Assembly (NCBI GenBank): GCA_964548045.1
Contig: CAZJQZ010000070.1
Span: 1 to 11,549, forward strand
From: JBGLNL01 sp964548045
GTDB lineage: Bacteria > Chloroflexota > Dehalococcoidia > SZUA-161 > SpSt-899
Direction: 5' to 3'
DNA length: 11,549 bases
The notes beneath the pieces are model-generated. The model ran no database searches. It saw only the letters and a program-made list of their open reading frames with translations, and had not been told where the DNA came from. Every line of letters begins with the position of its first letter. The stretch's first letter is position 1. The position numbers and the translations under genes were made by a program. Below are positions 6,012 through 11,549 of this stretch, in pieces.

Positions 6012-7313
6012 TTAACCAAGTCCCATAGCAGTAAAGAACTGTGATATTTTATCTTTTATCTCATCAATAGTCATGTAGCGATAATCGGCGACATCGAGTC
6101 CGAGATAAAGGAAGGGAACGCCGAGTTCGCGGCACACTTCGCGCATCAAACTGCTGCTGGCGGCCATATCCTTGTGGCCCATATGGCCGGGGAAAATGAC
6201 GCAATCGATCTTGTAATCCTTGACGATTCGCTGGATATCATGGATGACATTATCCGCCAGCCCTCGCGCCTGGTGAATCATCGGGCCGTCCTGGAAGGCC
6301 CTTTTGGCCAGTCCTCTGAACAAGCTGTCCTCTGTCGAGGTATCGATCAGATCGTAAGGGCAATAGCTGACCATATCCATGGCGATGACTGCCCCCCACT
6401 CCTGTTCCATCCACGAAGCGATTTCCCCGAAGTAGAAAGGCTGGATATCATACCAGAACGCCCGGATTTTCTGCCCCGGAACTTCAGGCTTGTTTTCCTT
6501 CACTCGCATCTCCGCGTCGGCAATCATATCTTCATACCAAACTCTTTTACCCGGAACACCTGCCCCACTGGTATTTATCTGGAAAAAGCAAGACATGGGA
6601 AGAATGTAGCTGTGAGGCGTAGGACTCGATCTTCTGATTTCGTTGTATTCCATCCACAGGGCGTAGCATTTGTTGGTTTCCTCGACGACTTCCCGAAGAT
6701 GGTCGATATCCATAGTTTTGCCGGTATGCTCTGTGATGAATTCCACCATCTCACGCATTTGTTGGGCATAATACCCGATAGCCCTGTCATCGTTGTGATA
6801 CGGGGCGTCGGGAGCAAAGACCGGGATATTGCGCCAGTCCTGGTGATGCATGAAGGCGGCATGCCAGCCGGCGATGCTGTCGCAGGGTATCGTGAGTGCC
6901 AGATATGCCGTAGGTAAAGGATACAGGCCGGCAACCTGGAGGTACTGCCCCAGGCGAATCAGTGTACAGCAATCTCTTGGTATGTTGAGCTTATCCGCTT
7001 CTTCGAGGTCTTCCGCAATGTGTGGCCCGCCGCCGGTCCCGCTGCCGGCGAAAAGCTGTTGAATATGAAAATACCAGTGGACGTCCATAGCGGTGAGAAT
7101 CTCCACCGGATTAGTGTACTGGCTGGCCATAAAGGGCAGGCCGTTTTCGACGCATTCGAGGGTCTTGCGGTGCTGTTCGGTGATGTTCTTGAGTATCGGC
7201 AACTGCAAATGGCCCATTTCCCCCGGTTCCAGTTCGAGAAGTGGGATAATAGATTCGTAGGTTTCGAGTTCCTCTCTTATTCTGGATATGCTTCTTTCTT
7301 TCTTATCATCCAT
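6012..7313 (-). CDS. 2-hydroxyacyl-CoA dehydratase / benzoyl-CoA reductase family subunit, larger (BcrB/HgdA-like)
   Basis: A 433-residue member of the HGD-D family, close in length to BcrB of class I benzoyl-CoA reductase. It pairs with the 381-residue product encoded two bases upstream; such pairs form the catalytic heterodimer with a [4Fe-4S] cluster per subunit or only in one. Family features: NPVEILTAMDV (68-78), IPRDCCTLIRLG (111-122), the FWYDIQPFYFG core, and a C-terminal IDEIKDKISQFF. The usual N-terminal ligand in a G-x-x-C-x-x-x-P-x-E segment is missing (MASQYTNPVEI), and the late cysteine position carries GHMGHKD (376-382) with His380. C115/C116 remain. Cluster binding in this subunit is therefore probably different or absent. 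Substrate unknown: 2-hydroxyacyl-CoA or an aromatic acyl-CoA are the options. Confidence 0.9.
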   Translation of the reverse strand: MDDKKERSISRIREELETYESIIPLLELEPGEMGHLQLPILKNITEQHRKTLECVENGLPFMASQYTNPVEILTAMDVHWYFHIQQLFAGSGTGGGPHIAEDLEEADKLNIPRDCCTLIRLGQYLQVAGLYPLPTAYLALTIPCDSIAGWHAAFMHHQDWRNIPVFAPDAPYHNDDRAIGYYAQQMREMVEFITEHTGKTMDIDHLREVVEETNKCYALWMEYNEIRRSSPTPHSYILPMSCFFQINTSGAGVPGKRVWYEDMIADAEMRVKENKPEVPGQKIRAFWYDIQPFYFGEIASWMEQEWGAVIAMDMVSYCPYDLIDTSTEDSLFRGLAKRAFQDGPMIHQARGLADNVIHDIQRIVKDYKIDCVIFPGHMGHKDMAASSSLMREVCRELGVPFLYLGLDVADYRYMTIDEIKDKISQFFTAMGLG

Positions 7314-7315
7314 GC

Positions 7316-8461
7316 TTATTTTCCCATCGTCTCCAGAAATGCCTGAATTCGCGTTCGCAATTGTCCGACCCCGCTAAGCGTATACTCTCGATCAAGACAC
7401 AGGAGCGGTTTATCCCATTCTTTGAAGTCATTAATCATTGAATATTCCTCAAACCCCCATACCTCGCAAAATGCCATGCGGGAGTAAATAGTGCCATCAA
7501 CATTGAAATCGCTGAGCATCTGGCGGACATAGTCGGCTCTTTTATCATACTCGCTGAACATTCTGGCACAAGATGGACGTTCCGCGATCTGGTACTGGGC
7601 CAGAGCTGCAAGGGGATCATCGATACTTTCATCTACATCCTTCCACAGTATTCTCGATCCGAAGCATAGGGAATCGGCTACCACCAGCGCCCCCTGGTCC
7701 TCGATGACTTGCAGATATCCCGGGTTATCGAGCTCGCTGCCGAGGATCATCAGTCTTGCCTGGTAGTCGGTGATGCCTTCAGCATTGCCGAGATCATTCA
7801 GAAGCTCTTTCATTAACTGGTTGAACCGCTCTGGCGGCATGGCGGTGCTGGCTACCGTAATGGCCAGGGTTTGCGCACCGGTGATGGGCGGGTTATCGGC
7901 TTTGCGTAATTCGTAAAGCTGGCGCATGAGACGCCGGGTTTCATTATGAAGTTTGATGGCCTGGCGCAATTTTTCATCGGTGATCTGCACGCCGAAATGG
8001 TTCTGCATATCATCCCTGAGGATAGCCAGTTCTTCTCTGAACCATTCCACTTGCGCCTGTTCAGCCTTTTTGGGCAAGCTAAGGATCTTCACGAAAGGGG
8101 TTTCCATCTGCCGTATCCAGTGATCGTAAACTCTCCGGATGTGATCGCAACTGTTAAAGAGGACCAGCCCGTCGATGAAATCGAATTCACCTTTGAGGGC
8201 CATGTTAAAGGCATGACGGGGAAAGGTGCAGTTTATAGTGCTGAAAAACGAATCTGAAAGTTCTGTTCCCTGGCTACCGGTTGCCCTGATACGGAAGCCA
8301 AGCATATCGGCGGCGGTGATTATTTCACTTGGCATGGCAGAGCAGAAGTACCCCATCACTTTGCCGCCATTGCCCTTCCATTTCTGTATTTCGGGGTTGA
8401 CTATGGTATCAGCCGCTTGAGTAAATTCATCAAGAGCCGCTGATTGTAATCCTGTTCCCAA
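7316..8461 (-). CDS. 2-hydroxyacyl-CoA dehydratase / benzoyl-CoA reductase family subunit, smaller (BcrC/HgdB-like)
   Basis: A 381-residue HGD-D family protein, the length of BcrC. It keeps the family cluster-ligand cysteines: C40 in GYFCSAMPSEI, C78 in INCTFPR, and C332 in MAFCEVWGFEE; C105 lies in the conserved NSCDHIRRVYD. The C-terminus GQLRTRIQAFLE is typical. It should hold the catalytic [4Fe-4S] cluster that receives one electron from an activator ATPase and passes it to the acyl-CoA thioester. The start is TTG at 8461, fixed by AGGAGGAG at 8466-8473. It is two bases ahead of the larger subunit gene, and begins the tightest part of the operon. A decayed copy of its own first 45 codons seems to lie just upstream. 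Confidence 0.9.
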   Translation of the reverse strand: MGTGLQSAALDEFTQAADTIVNPEIQKWKGNGGKVMGYFCSAMPSEIITAADMLGFRIRATGSQGTELSDSFFSTINCTFPRHAFNMALKGEFDFIDGLVLFNSCDHIRRVYDHWIRQMETPFVKILSLPKKAEQAQVEWFREELAILRDDMQNHFGVQITDEKLRQAIKLHNETRRLMRQLYELRKADNPPITGAQTLAITVASTAMPPERFNQLMKELLNDLGNAEGITDYQARLMILGSELDNPGYLQVIEDQGALVVADSLCFGSRILWKDVDESIDDPLAALAQYQIAERPSCARMFSEYDKRADYVRQMLSDFNVDGTIYSRMAFCEVWGFEEYSMINDFKEWDKPLLCLDREYTLSGVGQLRTRIQAFLETMGK

Positions 8462-8465
8462 TGTG

Positions 8466-8473
8466 CTCCTCCT
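8466..8473 (-). promoter_or_regulatory. Strong ribosome binding site fixing a TTG start
   Basis: AGGAGGAG on the minus strand, four bases before TTG 8461 when measured from its last G and eight bases from the end of the AGG-AGG core's first triplet. It abuts the TAA (8474-8476) of the upstream remnant. It is the best match to the anti-Shine-Dalgarno sequence near the 7316-8461 gene and supports the TTG start. Confidence 0.75.
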
Positions 8474-8611
8474 TTACAGATGGTTTTGCAATTGAACGGC
8501 AAATCGGGCGATGACAAGAGACGTTTTGTTCTTCCATTCCTCCATTGCCAGGTTGACCATGATTGAGGCGATTGACTTGAATTCATCAAGTATTTTTGAT
8601 TTGATATTCGC
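8474..8611 (-). pseudogene. Decayed N-terminal copy of a BcrC/HgdB-like subunit
   Basis: The minus strand between stop TAA 8612-8614 and TAA 8474-8476 is open for 45 codons with no usable start at its front. It aligns without gaps to residues 3-47 of the downstream 381-residue subunit: LDEFKSIASIMVN against LDEFTQAADTIVN, EEWKNK against QKWKGN, and LVIARFAV against KVMGYFCS. The DNA also shares CTTGATGAATT, GTCAACC and AATGGAAG at matching places. The cluster cysteine (C40 of the intact protein) is an alanine here, and the frame stops seven codons later. I read it as what remains of a duplicated subunit gene. A functional short peptide cannot be excluded, but I see no ribosome binding site for its internal ATGs. 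Confidence 0.6.
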
Positions 8612-8636
8612 TTATAATTAGCTTTTTATCCTGTGC

Positions 8637-9425
8637 TCAAGAATCCTGTTGTACTTTCTCTGCCGCCAGCAACGCCGCTCCTACTGCTCCCGCAATTTGC
8701 GGGTCGTGAGGCAACTGTTTCACGCTTACTTTCAATTGCCTTTCCAGTGCTTTGGCGAGGCCTGCGTTTTTGGCACAGCCCCCGGTAAGAGCCACATCCT
8801 CGACCAGTCCTACTTTTCTGACCATCGAATTTAAGCGACCGGCTACTGCATTGTTGAGGCCGGCGATTATGTTATTCAACTCGTGCCCCTCATTGATGAG
8901 AGTGACCACCTCTGATTCGGCGAATACAGTGCACTGGCTGGTGATGTTGGACGGGGCTTCCCCTTGATTTTCCAGAGAAGACAGACCTTCCAGTCCGCAA
9001 TCGAGTGTCCGGGCCATTCCTTCGAAGAATTTGCCGGTTCCGGCGGCACACCTGTCGTTCATCACGAACTCAATAACCTTTCCCTTATCGCTCAACGCCA
9101 TTACTTTACAGTCCTGACCTCCGATGTCGACCACCGTTCTTATTGAAGGGGCCATCCACTGGGCACCTCTACCATGACAAGTGATTTCCGAGATGTTCTC
9201 TTTGGCAAACGGAACCTTGAGCCGACCGTAACCGGTACCTATTATGTAATCCAGTTCATCGATAGAGGAAAGCCCGGCTTGCTTGAGAGCTTCATCCATG
9301 GCTATACGTGCTGTTTCCTCCGGTCTAGTTGTAGAGGGGATAATAGTGCTTGAAAGTATTTCCCCGTCTTTCATTACCACTGCTTTACCAGTGGTGGAAC
9401 CAATGTCACATCCTCCGACAATCAT
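8637..9425 (-). CDS. BcrA/BcrD/HgdC-type ATPase, canonical activator of 2-hydroxyacyl-CoA dehydratase
   Basis: A 262-residue ASKHA ATPase with the full family motif set: GCDIGSTTGK (5-14), GTGYGR (63-68), CHGRGAQW, DIGGQDCK (100-107), C126 in DRCAAGTGKFFE, C165 in QCTVFAESE, and ALTGGCAKN. The two cysteines match the positions of the HgdC cluster ligands (about 127 and 166), so a homodimer would bind one bridging [4Fe-4S] cluster. The protein is the least diverged of the three ATPases here and the most likely activator of the subunits encoded just downstream. An AAGGAGTG site precedes the ATG by six to seven bases. The last codons QQDS end 175 bases before the next gene, across the remnant region. 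Role as activator is well supported; its partner is inferred from position. Confidence 0.92.
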   Translation of the reverse strand: MIVGGCDIGSTTGKAVVMKDGEILSSTIIPSTTRPEETARIAMDEALKQAGLSSIDELDYIIGTGYGRLKVPFAKENISEITCHGRGAQWMAPSIRTVVDIGGQDCKVMALSDKGKVIEFVMNDRCAAGTGKFFEGMARTLDCGLEGLSSLENQGEAPSNITSQCTVFAESEVVTLINEGHELNNIIAGLNNAVAGRLNSMVRKVGLVEDVALTGGCAKNAGLAKALERQLKVSVKQLPHDPQIAGAVGAALLAAEKVQQDS

Positions 9426-9466
9426 TATTTCACTCCTTTTTCAAAGTTATCAATTACTTAATGTTT

Positions 9467-9491
9467 AGCTATTTCATTTAAGCTATTTCAT
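9467..9491. repeat. Short tandem duplication at a gene end
   Basis: AGCTATTTCAT occurs at 9467-9477 and again at 9481-9491, a period of 14 bases. The second copy is the last codons of the 9478-9765 gene (reading ATG-AAA-TAG-like on the minus strand), the first lies just past the stop. It looks like a slippage duplication without evident function. Confidence 0.6.
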
Positions 9492-9765
9492 CAAACATTT
9501 CAACGAGCAAATCCCCATCAAGGAGAGGCGATATCGCCATAATCATTTCCATAACATAGTCTTGTGAACTGTGAAACATGAATGCATCCATATCCTTATA
9601 CTTTTCCAGAACCAGAAACAGGGATGGATCGCTTTGTGCTTTGCTCAATGTGTAAGAAAGGGTTCCTTCCTCTGTTCTTACTTTGGGAATAGCATCCCGT
9701 AATGCCTGTTCGATCTTCCCTTCTTCTCCCGCTTTGGCTTTGATTTTGGCTACAACTACGACCAT
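9478..9765 (-). CDS. ABM/YgiN-like small protein (antibiotic biosynthesis monooxygenase fold)
   Basis: A 95-residue protein with the pattern of the ABM dimeric alpha-beta barrel: VVVVAKIKAKAGEEGKIEQA at the start, the EEGTLSY strand (32-38), DPSLFLVLEKYKD (46-58) and H65 in FHSSQDYV. YgiN-type relatives act on quinols with oxygen, and others bind haem or small aromatics. An oxygen-using role is odd for this anaerobic operon, so a binding, protective or substrate-channelling function is more likely (inference). GAAGGAGAA at 9771-9779 is a strong ribosome binding site before ATG 9765. It lies between the polyferredoxin gene (44-base gap) and the activator ATPase (52-base gap). The fold family is recognisable; the role is not. 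Confidence 0.82.
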   Translation of the reverse strand: MVVVVAKIKAKAGEEGKIEQALRDAIPKVRTEEGTLSYTLSKAQSDPSLFLVLEKYKDMDAFMFHSSQDYVMEMIMAISPLLDGDLLVEMFDEIA

Positions 9766-9809
9766 TGCACTTCTCCTTCAATTGTTATTCCCTCGCAATC
9801 GGGAACCCA

Positions 9810-10751
9810 TTATCCTTGTTCCTGCTGTGCCACCAATTCGTCGATATCCAGCGGTTCACCCTTGGATGGTTCCCGGCGCATATTTATGGCGCTTTCGGGG
9901 CATCGATCCGCGCAGATGCCGCATCCCATGCATTTGTCGAAGTCAATTACTGCTTTATCGCCGCCCTCATTCATGCTGATGGCGTTGAAATGGCAGTAGG
10001 AATCATCAACACAAGATTGACAGCCAACACAGTCGTCGGTGACTTCTGCAACGTACCCGGAAGGGGCCATTATGGGAACTGTTCCCTCAAGCAGGTTCCA
10101 CATCTTGATACCCATGCAGCAGCAGCTGCAGCAGTTGCAGATCATATGGAAACAATTGCCGATCTCCCGCTTGAACCAGGCGGTATGCACGAATCCCTGC
10201 TCATGGGAGAATTCAAGAACCTTCATGGCTTCTTCCTGAGTGGCCGAGTGGAATATATCATTGTGTTCGGCCATGAACGGAGCTACCGGGTCACCGATAA
10301 ACATGCAGACGTCTTGCTGTTCGGGTGGCAGGCATGGGTTTGGCGAGGCTGCCCGGCAGGCGCATTTTCCTATGGCTACAGACTGGGGATTGTGCAGGAT
10401 TATATCCTTAGCGTGCTTGAAGGGCACCACTCTTTCGGAAACGTCTATTTTCACATCTTCTTTTTGAGTGACCAATTTGACGGCTTCCTTCAATCTGACC
10501 ACTTTGGCATGATAGATGCTGGTTTCCGGCAAGGGAGCTGCGTCTGATATATGCTGGATATACATATCCATCATATGGTCAAGATCCTCACCCAGTTCAT
10601 AAGGAAGTTCGTTCGTGGGCATTCCCAGAGACTGGATAACTTTGTTCAGGAAGTAATCTATGTATTTGAGGTAAAGATATGATGGGTAGAAATTGTTTTT
10701 CTCATCAAGTGAAAAGTAATCGTAAAGAGCTTTGACCGTTTCGTTGTCCAT
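9810..10751 (-). CDS. Cysteine-rich polyferredoxin-type Fe-S protein
   Basis: A 313-residue Fe-S protein and probable first gene of the operon. The N-terminal about 125 residues are helical and cysteine-free. A middle region has C130-x-C132-x7-C140-x8-C149 and then a dense run C200, C205, C207, C208, C210, C211, C212 (ICNCCSCCCMG). The C-terminus is a two-cluster ferredoxin: C241-x2-C244-x2-C247-x5-C253 and C274-x2-C277-x2-C280-x3-C284. It resembles the ferredoxin end of the 4984-6009 protein, including the C-V-G-C-Q-x-C motif, so the two may share ancestry or a partner. The most likely job is to supply electrons to the activator ATPases, taking them from a cytoplasmic oxidoreductase (inference). 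GGGAGGA at 10755-10761 fits ATG 10751. Whether the middle cysteines bind one or two extra clusters is unclear. Confidence 0.85.
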   Translation of the reverse strand: MDNETVKALYDYFSLDEKNNFYPSYLYLKYIDYFLNKVIQSLGMPTNELPYELGEDLDHMMDMYIQHISDAAPLPETSIYHAKVVRLKEAVKLVTQKEDVKIDVSERVVPFKHAKDIILHNPQSVAIGKCACRAASPNPCLPPEQQDVCMFIGDPVAPFMAEHNDIFHSATQEEAMKVLEFSHEQGFVHTAWFKREIGNCFHMICNCCSCCCMGIKMWNLLEGTVPIMAPSGYVAEVTDDCVGCQSCVDDSYCHFNAISMNEGGDKAVIDFDKCMGCGICADRCPESAINMRREPSKGEPLDIDELVAQQEQG

Positions 10752-10903
10752 GAATCCTCCCTCAGTTTTTTATTTTACCCGGATATTTCGGGACGGAATT
10801 ATTTCGAAAATCCCAACTATTTTAGTTTGACACAAAATTCGGCGGATGTGAAGGGCTAAAATTCTGGGATAATCCCTATATAATACTTAGAAAAACATAC
10901 GCA
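10752..10903 (-). promoter_or_regulatory. Likely operon promoter region (no exact promoter assigned)
   Basis: This 152-base gap separates the regulator gene from the polyferredoxin gene and is the widest gap before the operon, so a promoter is expected. It is AT-rich. I cannot point to a -35/-10 pair with good spacing on the minus strand. A small inverted repeat GGGAT-x-ATCCC lies at 10866-10876, and a CCCG/CGGG pair around 10789-10803; either could be an operator or chance. No terminator is clear after the regulator gene. Confidence 0.35.
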
Positions 10904-11549
10904 TTAGCTGGAAGACATGAGGTAAGTCCTGAGATTGACTTTCTCATTTCGCACTCCCAGTTTGTTCCTGATGGAATATCTGTGAGTATCGATGGTTCTG
11001 GTTGACATGCTCAGCAAGGCAGCGATCTCCTTGGTGGTCTTACCCTGTTTTACCAGATTGGCCACCTGAATTTCGGTGGGGGTTAGCCTCATATATCTGG
11101 TCGATACTCCATGCAGGAAGGGTGAAGTGATTTCGTCGAGGTTTTCTTCCATACTATCCATGTAGGCAAGTTGTGTTTCATTCAACTCGGTTTTTTTGAG
11201 TTTTTCCAGATAGGGAAAGACGAATTCCTTGACATTGAACATGATCCTGTCGCCCATTTCATTGCGAACTTCCTCGGCTTTTTTGAGCATGACTCTCAAA
11301 GCGGTGTTGGCTTCTTCGAGATTGGAGGTTCTTTCCTGTACCAGCCTCTCCAGTTGATCCTGATGTTGTTTGAGGGCATCTTCGGCATGTTTCCGTTCCG
11401 TAACGTCTCTGGTGATACAAAGAATGCCTTGAGGCTGTCCTTCCCTGATTACAACTCTGGGATTGGTTTCCATGTATATAGTTTCACCGTTCTTTGTGGT
11501 GAATACAAATTCAAATGGTATTAATGCTTCAAATCTGGATTTAGGTAGG
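10904..11549 (-). CDS. PAS-domain regulator with LuxR-type HTH, C-terminal part
   Basis: The frame is open to the window edge, so the N-terminus is missing; 214 residues are visible. The first about 60 are the end of a PAS domain with its PAC motif (FTTKNGETIYMETNP, then GILCITRDVTERKHAE). Next comes a coiled coil (about 60-105: EDALKQHQDQLERLVQERT), a helical linker, and a C-terminal LuxR/GerE helix-turn-helix (LTPTEIQVANLVKQGKTTKE, then IAALLSMSTRTIDTHR). An ATG exists at 11473 but lies inside the PAS domain and is not the real start. Such proteins sense a ligand or redox state and activate transcription. It is encoded 152 bases upstream of the operon in the same direction, so it could control it; that is inference. 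Confidence 0.88.
   Translation of the reverse strand, partial: LPKSRFEALIPFEFVFTTKNGETIYMETNPRVVIREGQPQGILCITRDVTERKHAEDALKQHQDQLERLVQERTSNLEEANTALRVMLKKAEEVRNEMGDRIMFNVKEFVFPYLEKLKKTELNETQLAYMDSMEENLDEITSPFLHGVSTRYMRLTPTEIQVANLVKQGKTTKEIAALLSMSTRTIDTHRYSIRNKLGVRNEKVNLRTYLMSSS

Noticed and set aside
8401..8589. A 62-codon minus-strand frame overlapping the start of the BcrC-like gene
   Set aside because: It runs out of frame through the intact subunit start and ribosome binding site; the other frame of the gap carries the family similarity.
10827..10832. Perfect TTGACA on the plus strand
   Set aside because: No -10 element lies at 16-18 bases, and no plus-strand gene follows it.
1..11549. 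CRISPR arrays, insertion sequences, tRNA or rRNA genes
   Set aside because: No regularly spaced repeats, transposase, terminal inverted repeats or cloverleaf-like segments were seen.

Overview
The window is one long co-directional gene block. Every gene I can support is on the minus strand, so transcription runs from high to low coordinates. The content is that of a strict anaerobe: ATP-dependent 2-hydroxyacyl-CoA dehydratase / class I benzoyl-CoA reductase-type subunits, several of their activator ATPases, polyferredoxins, an acetyl-CoA synthase-like protein, a CooC-type ATPase and a radical SAM enzyme. Such gene sets occur in Desulfobacterota and in Dehalococcoidia-type Chloroflexota. The sequence alone does not let me choose between them, and no rRNA or other marker gene is present.

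Layout in order of transcription: (1) 11549-10904, the C-terminal part of a PAS/LuxR-type regulator. (2) 10751-9810, a cysteine-rich polyferredoxin-type protein; 9765-9478, a small ABM/YgiN-like protein; 9425-8637, an activator ATPase of the BcrA/BcrD/HgdC family. (3) A 175-base gap holding what looks like a decayed copy of the start of the next gene. (4) A tight run with 2- to 25-base gaps: 8461-7316 and 7313-6012, the two dehydratase/reductase subunits; 6009-4984, an AcsB/CdhC-like domain fused to a two-cluster ferredoxin; 4960-4151, a CooC/AcsF-like ATPase; 4148-2553, a B12-domain radical SAM protein; 2527-1967, an ATC-hydrolase/DUF6125-like protein; 1948-1166 and 1155-379, two more activator-type ATPases. 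(5) A 309-base gap with a decayed short-chain dehydrogenase tail, then the first 23 codons of a short-chain dehydrogenase (69-1) leaving the window.

Likely joint role (inference): the two HgdB/BcrB/BcrC-like subunits form an enzyme that dehydrates or reduces an acyl-CoA. One or more of the three ASKHA ATPases supply low-potential electrons by ATP hydrolysis, and the ferredoxin-type proteins feed the ATPases. The short-chain dehydrogenase would act on a hydroxy- or oxo-acyl intermediate. The unusual part is the neighbouring pair of an acetyl-CoA synthase fragment fused to a ferredoxin and its apparent nickel-insertion ATPase. This suggests a metal-dependent electron-transfer or activation module built into the operon, which I do not recognise as a described system. 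Two gene remnants, each lying just upstream of an intact gene of the same family, indicate repeated tandem duplication and decay here.
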